DNA from: an uncultured Bacillota bacterium
Lineage (GTDB): Bacteria; Bacillota_I; Bacilli_A; RFN20; CAG-449
Reading direction: 5' to 3'
Assembly (NCBI GenBank): GCA_905204225.1
Contig: CAJKZK010000005.1
Span: forward strand, 1 to 40,225
DNA length: 40,225 nucleotides
Shown here: piece by piece, positions 1 to 7,577 of the stretch
Layout of the letters: each line of letters starts with the position of its first letter
Position numbering within the stretch: the first letter of the stretch is position 1
Made by a program: the position numbers and the translations under genes
Notes under the pieces: generated by a model
What the model saw: only the letters and a program-made list of their open reading frames with translations
Database searches by the model: none
Told to the model about the DNA's origin: nothing

Positions 1-70
1 AATTTATACTAGCTTATTTATAATAACAAGTTTTATTTTCTCTTGCAAGAAAAAATATCTTTTTTTTATA

Positions 71-104
71 AAAAAAGCATAACTTATCAAAATTATGCTT
101 TTTT
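71..104 (-). terminator. Rho-independent terminator after the BI-1-like gene
   Basis: A perfect 12-bp inverted repeat (71-82 with 93-104, arms AAAAAAGCATAA and TTATGCTTTTTT, 10-nt loop) lies just past the stop of the leftward gene at 128-811. The outer arm supplies the U-run, and because the repeat is symmetric it could stop transcription from either side. Bases 1-70 hold no gene that I can see. Confidence 0.7.
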
Positions 105-127
105 ATTTAAATAAGGTTTTATCAATT

Positions 128-811
128 CTATTTTTTACTATTACCAATTAAATTAACAATTCTAATAAATACATAAACAAAATCAATATATAAATTTAAT
201 GCCATTAATAATGCAACGTTTGTTGTCCCTTGATTTGTTTGAGCAATATTTTTTACTCTTTGAACATCAAATGCAATAAAACCAATATAGATTGCTAGAG
301 TGACATAACTAAGAATCCAATCAAGTGTAGAATTTGCTATAAAAATATTGATAATTGAAATAAAAATTGCTCCTAACAAAAGCATCATCAAAAATGATCC
401 AAATTTACTTAAATCTCTTTTTGTAACAGCCCCATATAAGCCCATCAGACCAAATACTCCAGCAGTAACCAATAAAGATAAACCTAAAGTTGGCAAATCA
501 TATATCACTACAAGTGGAGAAATCCAAATACCCATTGCTATTGCAAATAAGCAAAAAACAGTAATTGCTAAAGGTTTAGATTTAGTTCTAGCAATAACTA
601 AATTACCTACAAAAGACAAAATTAAGACAGCAACTAATCCTATAGATAAAACTATATAATAAGCATCAATAGCACCAAGCGATAGCAAGCCATAAGGTAA
701 ACCTATACTTACTCCAGCAGTAATTAAAATTGCTAAAAACATCCAACCAAAAACTTTAGTCATTGTAAATGCTGAACTTTCAGTTGGTTGTTGAGAATAT
801 GCATATTCCAT
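128..811 (-). CDS. Bax inhibitor-1 (BI-1/YccA) family membrane protein
   Basis: About 227 residues that are almost entirely hydrophobic, with roughly seven predicted membrane segments and a charged loop near residues 130-140. The last segment ends in AFDVQRVKN, which matches the conserved Asp-containing C-terminal signature of the BI-1/TMBIM family. Bacterial members are inner-membrane proteins proposed to leak calcium in a pH-dependent way or to interact with FtsH-type proteases; the role here is unknown. I start at the ATG at 811 because GAAAGGAG lies at ideal spacing upstream; a longer frame beginning at 829 has no such site. Single gene with its own terminator (71-104). Confidence 0.85.
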   Translation of the reverse strand: MEYAYSQQPTESSAFTMTKVFGWMFLAILITAGVSIGLPYGLLSLGAIDAYYIVLSIGLVAVLILSFVGNLVIARTKSKPLAITVFCLFAIAMGIWISPLVVIYDLPTLGLSLLVTAGVFGLMGLYGAVTKRDLSKFGSFLMMLLLGAIFISIINIFIANSTLDWILSYVTLAIYIGFIAFDVQRVKNIAQTNQGTTNVALLMALNLYIDFVYVFIRIVNLIGNSKK

Positions 812-948
812 TTTAGTATCTCCTTTCAAACTAGATATATTACTTTTTTATATGTAATATACCCTTATTATTAACTATTTTAACAAAAAACTACAACAAA
901 AATAATAAAAGTGTGCAATGTTTATTGCACACCTATTATTAATATTAA

Positions 949-1704
949 TTATTCAGCAAGATTTTTTACCATAGCTGTGAAAGAATCAATTTTTAATGAA
1001 GCTCCACCAACCAAAGCACCATCAACATCTTCTTGGTGTAAATAGCCTTTTACATTTTCTGGTTTTACAGATCCGCCATATAAAATCATGATTTCTTCTT
1101 CAGCGCCTGGATACATTTCTTTAACTGTTTCACGAATAAATTTGCAGATATCTTCAGCAATTTCTGTTGAAGCATTTTTACCAGTTCCAATAGACCAAAC
1201 TGGTTCATAAGCAATAATTATTCTTCTTGCACATTTAGGACATAAATCAGCTAATCCGACTCTTACTTGTTCACCAACTATTTCTTTAGTTAACCCTTTT
1301 TCAAATTGTTCAAGAGTTTCACCAACGCAATAAACTGGAATCATTTCATTTTCAAGTAAAGCATGTATTTTTTTATTGCATTTTTCTGATGTTTCATTAT
1401 CGTAAGTTCTTCTTTCAGAATGTCCAATAATTACATGGTCAACACCTAATTCTTTTAACATAGGAATACTAATTTCACCTGTAAAAGCACCATGATCTTC
1501 AAAATGACAATTTTGAGCAGCCACAATCATATCTACAGTATTTTCTTTAACAGTTGCTAAAGATAAATATGTAGGAGCAACCCCAACTAAAATATCATTA
1601 TTTTTAGCATATTCAGCAATTTGGTGACTTGCTAAAGCAAATTCTTTTGCTTCAGCAATTGTTTTATTCATTTTCCAATTGCCTAATAATAATTTTTTTC
1701 TCAT
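949..1704 (-). CDS. tpiA: Triosephosphate isomerase
   Basis: Interconverts dihydroxyacetone phosphate and glyceraldehyde 3-phosphate in glycolysis. The 251 residues are the family's standard length. Visible catalytic residues are Lys11 in GNWKMN, His95 in IIGHSERR and Glu167 in AYEPVWSIGTG; the phosphate-gripping YGGSVKPEN loop is near residue 210. It begins 5 nt after the pgk stop, so it is co-transcribed and probably translationally coupled with pgk, making it the last gene of gap-pgk-tpiA. No frameshift or missing residue is apparent. Confidence 0.97.
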   Translation of the reverse strand: MRKKLLLGNWKMNKTIAEAKEFALASHQIAEYAKNNDILVGVAPTYLSLATVKENTVDMIVAAQNCHFEDHGAFTGEISIPMLKELGVDHVIIGHSERRTYDNETSEKCNKKIHALLENEMIPVYCVGETLEQFEKGLTKEIVGEQVRVGLADLCPKCARRIIIAYEPVWSIGTGKNASTEIAEDICKFIRETVKEMYPGAEEEIMILYGGSVKPENVKGYLHQEDVDGALVGGASLKIDSFTAMVKNLAE

Positions 1705-1709
1705 ATTAA

Positions 1710-2921
1710 TTATTCACCAATTACATCAATTCCAGGAAGATGTCCATCATTTTCAATCATTTCTAATGATGCTCCACCGCCAGTAGAAACATGTGAGAAA
1801 TCATCTTTATAACCAAATTGTTTACAAGCAGATGCTGAATCACCACCACCAATTACAGTAAATGCATGATCTTTAATATCTGCACAAGCTTGGCAAACAG
1901 CTTTTGTACCAGCTTGGAATGCAGCTTGTTCAAATACACCCATTGGTCCATTCCAGAATACAGTATGTGCTTTTAAGATTTCATTACGGTACATTTCCAT
2001 TGTTTTTGCACCAATATCCATTCCTTCAAAACCATCTGGTATTTCATCAACTGAAACAGTTTTAATTACTGTTGGATTGCTAAAATCATTTGCTACTACA
2101 ACATCAACTGGTAACATTACTTTTCCTGTTGCGTACATTTCTTTAGCATATTCTAATTGGTCTTCTTCACAAGGTGATGAACCAATATTTTTACCTAATG
2201 CCTTTAAGAATGTATAAGCCATTGCTCCACCAATAATAATCTTATCGCATTTTTTTACTAATGAATTAATAACTTTGATTTTATCTGATACTTTAAATCC
2301 ACCTAAAATCGCAACATAAGGTCTTTGTTCTTCAGTAACACTAATAACTCTACCTAATGATTTAACTTCTTTTTCTACTAAGAAACCAATAGCAGTTTGT
2401 TTTCCTTCTTTATTTAAAATTTCAGGAACACCAAATGTTGAAGCATGTGCTCTATGAGCTGATCCAAATGCATCCATAACAAATGCATCGCATAAAGCAG
2501 CCCATTCTTGAGATAAAGAAGGATCATTTTTAGATTCACCTTTTTCATAACGAGTATTTTGCATTAACAACACTTCACCATCATGTAAGCTTTCAACAGC
2601 TTCTTTTAATTCTTCACCATGAGTTACAGGGCAAAATTTTACTTCTTGTCCTAATAATTCAGATAATCTTGTTGCAACTGGAGCAAGTGAATTTTTCTTT
2701 TTTGCTTTTTCGATTTCTTCAGGTGTCTTTTTATAATCTATTTTGCCTAAATGGGACATTAAGAATACTTTTGCACCTTTAGAAATTAATTCTTTGATTG
2801 TTGGTAAAGCTGCAACAATTCTATTATCATCTGAAATTTTTCCATCAATAAAAGGAACATTAAAATCACAACGAACTAAAACTGTTAACCCTTTAACGTT
2901 TAAATCTTTAACATTTTTCAT
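1710..2921 (-). CDS. pgk: Phosphoglycerate kinase
   Basis: Transfers phosphate from 1,3-bisphosphoglycerate to ADP. The 403 residues include the N-terminal VRCDFNVP substrate motif, the HLGK and RAHAS substrate-binding stretches, GGAMAYTFL, and the C-terminal nucleotide motif GGGDSAS. The ribosome binding site AAGGAG sits about 9 nt before the ATG at 2921, directly downstream of a strong hairpin (2943-2971). Middle gene of the gap-pgk-tpiA operon; the structured 106-nt gap-pgk spacer is the obvious place for expression of gap to be separated from that of pgk and tpiA. Confidence 0.97.
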   Translation of the reverse strand: MKNVKDLNVKGLTVLVRCDFNVPFIDGKISDDNRIVAALPTIKELISKGAKVFLMSHLGKIDYKKTPEEIEKAKKKNSLAPVATRLSELLGQEVKFCPVTHGEELKEAVESLHDGEVLLMQNTRYEKGESKNDPSLSQEWAALCDAFVMDAFGSAHRAHASTFGVPEILNKEGKQTAIGFLVEKEVKSLGRVISVTEEQRPYVAILGGFKVSDKIKVINSLVKKCDKIIIGGAMAYTFLKALGKNIGSSPCEEDQLEYAKEMYATGKVMLPVDVVVANDFSNPTVIKTVSVDEIPDGFEGMDIGAKTMEMYRNEILKAHTVFWNGPMGVFEQAAFQAGTKAVCQACADIKDHAFTVIGGGDSASACKQFGYKDDFSHVSTGGGASLEMIENDGHLPGIDVIGE

Positions 2922-2942
2922 ATTATATTCTCCTTAAAATAA

Positions 2943-3025
2943 AGCACCCAATAAATAAATAATTGGGTGCTAAAATAGTGTTCTACACTGGGTATAAGCT
3001 ACCCTATTACTAATAATACTATTTT
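2943..3025 (-). promoter_or_regulatory. Structured gap-pgk intercistronic RNA (attenuator, terminator or processing site)
   Basis: In transcript order (right to left) there is an 8-bp outer stem (3018-3025 with 2972-2979) that encloses a GGGTA/TACCC hairpin (2990-2994 with 3000-3004). It is followed by a perfect 10-bp hairpin (2943-2952 with 2962-2971, arm AGCACCCAAT, 9-nt loop) and a U-rich stretch that runs into the pgk ribosome binding site. This could partially terminate after gap, protect a processed gap mRNA, or control pgk translation. The pairing is seen in the sequence; the function is inferred. Confidence 0.55.
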
Positions 3026-3027
3026 AA

Positions 3028-4062
3028 TTAGCAATTTTCTGAGAAGTACTTAATTGTACGAACCATTTGTGTTGTGTATGAATTTTCATTATCGTACCAA
3101 GCAACAACTTGAACTTGATATAAACCATTACCTAATGAAATAACCATTGTTTGTGTTGCATCAAATAATGAACCAAATGAAATACCAACAATATCAGAAG
3201 ATACTAATGGTTCTTCTGTGTAACCAAATGTTTCGTTACTTCTTGATTTCATAAATGCATTAATTGTTTCTTTTGTAACTTCAGTTTCTGATTTAACAAC
3301 AGCTACTAAAATTGTTGTTGATCCTGTTGGAACTGGAACACGTTGAGCAGAACCAATTAATTTACCATTTAATTCTGGAATAACTAAACCGATTGCTTTT
3401 GCAGCACCTGTTGAGTTAGGAACAATATTAACTGCAGCAGCTCTTGCTCTTCTTAAATCACCTTTTCTGTGTGGTCCATCAAGAACCATTTGATCACCAG
3501 TATAAGCATGAACTGTAGTCATAATACCACTTTGAATTGGAGCAAAATCATTTAATGCTTGAGCCATAGGAGCTAAGCAGTTTGTTGTACATGAAGCTGC
3601 AGAAATAATTTGATCTTCTTTTGTTAATGTTTTATGGTTAACATTATATACGATTGTTTTTAAATCTTTTCCAGCAGGAGCAGAAATAATAACTTTTTTA
3701 GCACCAGCATTGATGTGTGCCATTGATTTTTCTTTTGAGCAATAGAAACCTGTACATTCTAATACTACATCGACATCTAATTCTTTCCATGGGCAGTTAT
3801 TAGCGTCTTTTTCTGCATAAATTCTAATTTTTTTGCCATCAACAGAAATCCAACCTTCTGCTGCGCCTTCTTCAGAACAAGTAACTTTATCTGCTAAAGC
3901 ATATCTTCCTTGTGCTGAATCATATTTTAATAAGTGTGCTAACATCTTTGGGCTTGTTAAATCGTTAATAGCTACGACTTCATAACCTTCTGCTCCAAAC
4001 ATTTGTCTGAAAGCTAAACGACCAATACGTCCAAATCCATTAATTGCAATTTTTACTGACAT
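3028..4062 (-). CDS. gap: Glyceraldehyde-3-phosphate dehydrogenase (NAD type)
   Basis: Oxidises and phosphorylates glyceraldehyde 3-phosphate. The 344 residues contain the Rossmann motif INGFGRIGR, an Asp at position 34 (AIND) that favours NAD over NADP, the catalytic Cys158 in SCTTNCLAP and His185 in TTVHAYTGDQ. A phosphorylating, glycolytic enzyme is therefore expected. It is the first gene of gap-pgk-tpiA, with a near-consensus promoter (4093-4122) and the ribosome binding site AAAGGAGG before the ATG. The strong signals fit high expression. Confidence 0.97.
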   Translation of the reverse strand: MSVKIAINGFGRIGRLAFRQMFGAEGYEVVAINDLTSPKMLAHLLKYDSAQGRYALADKVTCSEEGAAEGWISVDGKKIRIYAEKDANNCPWKELDVDVVLECTGFYCSKEKSMAHINAGAKKVIISAPAGKDLKTIVYNVNHKTLTKEDQIISAASCTTNCLAPMAQALNDFAPIQSGIMTTVHAYTGDQMVLDGPHRKGDLRRARAAAVNIVPNSTGAAKAIGLVIPELNGKLIGSAQRVPVPTGSTTILVAVVKSETEVTKETINAFMKSRSNETFGYTEEPLVSSDIVGISFGSLFDATQTMVISLGNGLYQVQVVAWYDNENSYTTQMVRTIKYFSENC

Positions 4063-4092
4063 TTATATGTCCTCCTTTATTTTTGCAATTAT

Positions 4093-4122
4093 ATTATAAA
4101 TATAATTAGTTAACAATGTCAA
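4093..4122 (-). promoter_or_regulatory. Promoter of the gap operon
   Basis: On the minus strand a -35 TTGACA (4117-4122) and a -10 TATAAT (4093-4098) are both perfect matches to the sigma-A consensus, separated by 18 bp. Transcription would start near 4086, giving a leader of about 25 nt with AAAGGAGG. Confidence 0.75.
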
Positions 4123-4217
4123 ATATTTAACAACACATTATTTAAAATCGCTAAAATTATATCGATATGTATATTTTCTTAAAATTGCGTCTAAAATTAA
4201 TATAAGAGGACAAAAAC

Positions 4218-4790
4218 ATGAATATTATACCTGCAGTAACAATATCAAACTTTGATGGCAGTAAAAATTATGACTTATTTTCTTTGTTATTAAAAGAAAG
4301 AATTATTATGTTAGTAGGTGAAATAAATGATGAACTTGCAAGTATTATAACAGCTGAATTAATTTTTTTAAATGCTTCTTCACCAAATGAAAAAATTACA
4401 ATGTATATTAATTCTCCAGGTGGCAGTGTTTCTTCTGGATTAGCAATTTATGATGTAATGAAAAATATTTCTTCGCCAATAGAAACCATCGGCTTAGGAA
4501 TGTGTGCATCTATGGGAGCGTTCTTACTTTCTTCAGGCACAAAAGGATTAAGAAAAGCATTTAATAATTGTGAAATTATGATTCATCAACCACTTGGAGG
4601 ATCAAACGGTCAAGTATCTGATTTAGAAATAATGACTAATCGTTTTATATATTTAAAAAATAAATTAACAAAAATATTATCAAATAATACTAATCAACCA
4701 TTAGAAAAAATAATAAAAGATACTGATAGAAATTATTTTATGTCTAGTAGCGAAGCTCTAGAATACAATTTAATCGATAATGTTATTTAA
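4218..4790 (+). CDS. clpP: ClpP-family serine protease with Asn in place of the triad Asp
   Basis: Proteolytic subunit that normally forms a 14-mer with a Clp ATPase. The 190 residues align without gaps to standard ClpP numbering: nucleophile Ser98 in GMCASMGAF, His123 in MIHQPLGG, and the glycine-rich NSPGGSV oxyanion loop at 65-71. Position 172, the triad Asp in most ClpPs (TDRD), is Asn here (TDRN, codon AAT). The same substitution is known in Listeria ClpP1, which works with a second ClpP. The ribosome binding site is AGAGG. The 3' end overlaps the convergent XRE gene by 8 nt. It is the only ClpP in this window; whether another exists elsewhere cannot be seen. Confidence 0.9.
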   Translation: MNIIPAVTISNFDGSKNYDLFSLLLKERIIMLVGEINDELASIITAELIFLNASSPNEKITMYINSPGGSVSSGLAIYDVMKNISSPIETIGLGMCASMGAFLLSSGTKGLRKAFNNCEIMIHQPLGGSNGQVSDLEIMTNRFIYLKNKLTKILSNNTNQPLEKIIKDTDRNYFMSSSEALEYNLIDNVI

Positions 4791-5043
4791 TTTTATTATA
4801 ATCATTAGGTAATGTATAATCTCTTATTCCAATAAATAATTCACTTAAATCAATTTCTAAAGCTATTGCAATTTTTCTTAAAATCATTAAAGAAGGATTT
4901 CTTCTTCCATTTTCTAAATCATTTAAATAATTTTTATTAATATCTGCATTAATTGCAAGTTGTAAAGAAGAATAGTTCTTTTTCTTTCTTAAATAAGTAA
5001 TTCTTTTACCTAATTGATGATATATATCAATCTCTGAAATCAT
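4783..5043 (-). CDS. Small XRE-family helix-turn-helix regulator
   Basis: An 86-residue protein, nearly all of it one Cro/C1-type DNA-binding domain. It begins LGKRITYLRKKKNYSSLQLA, followed by the recognition-helix region NKNYLNDLENGRRNPSL and LRKIAIALEIDLSELF, the classic five-helix pattern. The short tail has no sensor domain. Its ATG lies 17 nt inside the 3' end of whiA, so it is coupled to whiA as the last gene of the leftward operon. It occupies the place where crh follows whiA in Bacillus. The target is unknown. Confidence 0.85.
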   Translation of the reverse strand: MISEIDIYHQLGKRITYLRKKKNYSSLQLAINADINKNYLNDLENGRRNPSLMILRKIAIALEIDLSELFIGIRDYTLPNDYNKIK

Positions 5044-5989
5044 TTTTTACCTCAATATATTTTTCATGTACTTTATTAAAAATATGATTAACACCTGATT
5101 TAGTTAGATTAATATTATATGTTTCTAATAATATTTCTTTTATTTGATTTAAAGATGCATCAGGATTTTCTAATCTAATATGACAAATCATTTGTTCTTT
5201 ATCGCTTAATGAAATTAAAAGATTTTTTTCTATTAAAAAATTAATTTCTTTACATTGTTCTTCGCCTTTAATTAAACTTTTTTTATAATTTGCAGTATAA
5301 CAAACTTGAATACGATTATCAGAATTAATAAAATCTTTTTCAATTCTAACATTTTCAAAATTCATTAAACATTCATGAGAATAAATAATAGACAAGAAAG
5401 TTGCAATTTGATCGCCTTTTTTTAAATATAAAACATACCTATTTCTTCTAGCAATTGATTTAAAATCCATAGATTTTTCATTCCTAAATCTATTTAATAA
5501 TTTTAAAAAATATTTAGAATCTTCTTCAGAAAAAACAACCATTTGTAAATGATAATTTTTTGATGAAGGAGAATTAACACTGCCAGAAGCTAAAAATGCT
5601 CCTATTATAAAATATCTTAAGCCTTCTTCTTTAACTATATTTTGAGGATAAGAAGGCATACCATCTTTCATCAATTCTAATGTTTCTAGAATTTCATTAG
5701 TTTTTTCTACAATATTAATATGAAAAACACTACCTTTATCAAACTTCATTTTTTTTGAATATGTATAATTTGGAGTTACATCAAATAAAGATTTGAAAGT
5801 AGTGTATATCATCTTAGCTATTTTTGAATTTTCAGTTTTCAAATTCAATGCCATTCCATTACTAGATAATGTTAATATTCCATTTACTTTACAAAAGCCA
5901 GACAAAATAGCTAATAATTCTTTATTAGTAAATTCATGAGAACATATTTCTTCTTTAACTTCTGTAGTAAATGTTAACTTCTTTTCCAT
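5027..5989 (-). CDS. whiA: WhiA sporulation/cell-division-type DNA-binding protein
   Basis: The 320 residues have the WhiA layout: an N-terminal degenerate LAGLIDADG homing-endonuclease-like fold (the second motif reads GAFLASGSVNSP near residues 129-140) and a C-terminal helix-turn-helix (DASLNQIKEILLETYNINLTKSGVNH, quoted here only to residue type: polar turn plus LTKSGV helix, about 275-305). In Gram-positives WhiA affects cell division and chromosome segregation. The gene ends in TGA, one of only two in the window, and overlaps the XRE start. rapZ and yvcK, its usual neighbours, are absent; trxB lies directly upstream instead. Confidence 0.93.
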   Translation of the reverse strand: MEKKLTFTTEVKEEICSHEFTNKELLAILSGFCKVNGILTLSSNGMALNLKTENSKIAKMIYTTFKSLFDVTPNYTYSKKMKFDKGSVFHINIVEKTNEILETLELMKDGMPSYPQNIVKEEGLRYFIIGAFLASGSVNSPSSKNYHLQMVVFSEEDSKYFLKLLNRFRNEKSMDFKSIARRNRYVLYLKKGDQIATFLSIIYSHECLMNFENVRIEKDFINSDNRIQVCYTANYKKSLIKGEEQCKEINFLIEKNLLISLSDKEQMICHIRLENPDASLNQIKEILLETYNINLTKSGVNHIFNKVHEKYIEVKNDFRD

Positions 5990-6010
5990 AGTAAAAGTAT
6001 TATATCACAT

Positions 6011-6928
6011 TTAATTAAAATGCAAATAATTAATAATACTTTGACTTGCTTTTGCAGCGTCTCCACTAGCAACAATTATTTGTTTAAATGAACCACTTAC
6101 AATATCACCTGCTGCAAATAAACCTTTTTGAGTACTTTCCATATTATTATTTACTTCAATAAAACCATTATTATCTTTTATATTATTTATTAAAATAAAA
6201 TCACTATTAGGAATTAATCCTACATATTCAAATAAAACTTCAACTTCAATATTTTTTAATGTATTATCTTCTTTATTTACTAAAGATAATGAATGTAATT
6301 TATCTTCTCCAAAACCTTCAACAATCTCATAAGGAGTTAAAATTTCTATTTTAGAATTATTTTTAACTAAATCTACATATTGTTTACTTCCTCTAAATTC
6401 ATTTCTACGATGAATAAGATAAACTTTTTTAGCAATATTAGATAAATATAATGCTTCTTCTAAGCTAGAATTTCCTCCACCAACCACTGCCATAGGTTGG
6501 TTTTTAAACAAATTGCCATCACATATTGCACATGTTGAAATACCCTTATTAATATATTTTTCTTCATTTTTAAAATTTAAATATTTATTTCTTGTACCAG
6601 TGCACACTAAAACTGTTTTTGCAGAATATTCATTTTTCTTACTTTTTAAATAAAAAATATTCTCTTTATTTGTTAATTCAATTATTTCTTCTTGATTGAT
6701 TTTTATTTCATTATGTTTTAAATCATTCAAATATTGCATTGATAAATCAAAACCATTAATGTTTTTAAAAGGAGGATAATTATCTATTTCACTAGTTAAA
6801 TTAACTTTTCCACCTACTAATTGATTTTCAAAAATCAAAAAATCAATGCCTGCTCTTTTTAAATAAATAGCAGCACTTATTCCAGCTGGACCAGCACCTA
6901 TAATAATGCAATCGTATATTTTATTCAT
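6011..6928 (-). CDS. trxB: Thioredoxin-disulfide reductase
   Basis: An NADPH-dependent flavoenzyme that reduces thioredoxin. The 305 residues carry the FAD motif IIIGAGPAGISAA (8-20), the redox pair Cys133/Cys136 in CAICDG, the NADPH motif GGGNSSLEEA with the 2'-phosphate-binding HRRNEFR, and the second FAD motif FAAGDI near residue 272. The canonical GGGDS reads GGGNS here, a mild departure. The start overlaps the end of ppaX by 8 nt, so translation is coupled. The trxB-whiA proximity echoes the Bacillus order. Confidence 0.92.
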   Translation of the reverse strand: MNKIYDCIIIGAGPAGISAAIYLKRAGIDFLIFENQLVGGKVNLTSEIDNYPPFKNINGFDLSMQYLNDLKHNEIKINQEEIIELTNKENIFYLKSKKNEYSAKTVLVCTGTRNKYLNFKNEEKYINKGISTCAICDGNLFKNQPMAVVGGGNSSLEEALYLSNIAKKVYLIHRRNEFRGSKQYVDLVKNNSKIEILTPYEIVEGFGEDKLHSLSLVNKEDNTLKNIEVEVLFEYVGLIPNSDFILINNIKDNNGFIEVNNNMESTQKGLFAAGDIVSGSFKQIIVASGDAAKASQSIINYLHFN

Positions 6929-7577
6929 CTTCTTTTCCTTTAAATAAATTAATTACTTCTTGATAATCATTAATTAATAAATCTGGATTGTTTAAAGAAT
7001 TGTTTCTTCCTCTTGACCAAGAAACTAATCCAGAATATACTTGAGCATTTAAGCAAGCTTGATAATCACTACTATTATCTCCAATATAAATTAATTCATT
7101 ATTTTTTAAATGATATTTGTTTAAAATAAAATTAATTCCTTCTGGTGAAGGCTTTGGCTCACTTACATCATCTAAAGTAATAATAATATCAAAATATTTT
7201 TCAAGAGGAAAATTATCTAACATTTGATATAAAGAATCTTTAAATCTAGAAGTTATTAATCCTACTATATATCCTCTATTTTTTAAAATAGATAACATTT
7301 GTTCTACATGTGGATATAAATAAGCATATTTTTTAGTGTTTTTAAAAGCGTATGCATGATATACATTTAATAAAGTTTTAAAATCTTCATTAAAATATTT
7401 TTTAAACATATCTTCTAAAGTTGGTCCTAAAAAAGATATTTCTTCACTTTCAGTTAATTTGTAATCTGGTCGGAATGTTTTAAATACTTCTTTATATGAA
7501 CGAATTACTAATTCATCAGTATTAGCTAAAGTTCCATCAAAATCAAAAACAATTGCTTTAATCTTTTTTATTTCCAT
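6921..7577 (-). CDS. ppaX: HAD-family phosphatase, probable pyrophosphatase PpaX
   Basis: 218 residues with HAD motif I DFDGTLANTDE (nucleophile Asp near residue 11), motif II in ITSR, the Lys of KPSPEG, and motif IV IGDNSSD. General HAD phosphatases look alike, but the position next to hprK-lgt is that of Bacillus PpaX, which hydrolyses the pyrophosphate released when HprK dephosphorylates HPr-Ser46-P. The name therefore rests mainly on context. I start at the ATG at 7577, preceded by AGAAG; a frame from 7604 would add nine residues without a convincing ribosome site. It overlaps lgt by 20 nt. Confidence 0.78.
   Translation of the reverse strand: MEIKKIKAIVFDFDGTLANTDELVIRSYKEVFKTFRPDYKLTESEEISFLGPTLEDMFKKYFNEDFKTLLNVYHAYAFKNTKKYAYLYPHVEQMLSILKNRGYIVGLITSRFKDSLYQMLDNFPLEKYFDIIITLDDVSEPKPSPEGINFILNKYHLKNNELIYIGDNSSDYQACLNAQVYSGLVSWSRGRNNSLNNPDLLINDYQEVINLFKGKEDE

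Noticed and set aside
6400..6430. TrxB GGGNSS in place of GGGDS as a possible loss of NADPH binding.
   Set aside because: The HRRNEFR phosphate-binding motif and redox cysteines are intact and the change is conservative.
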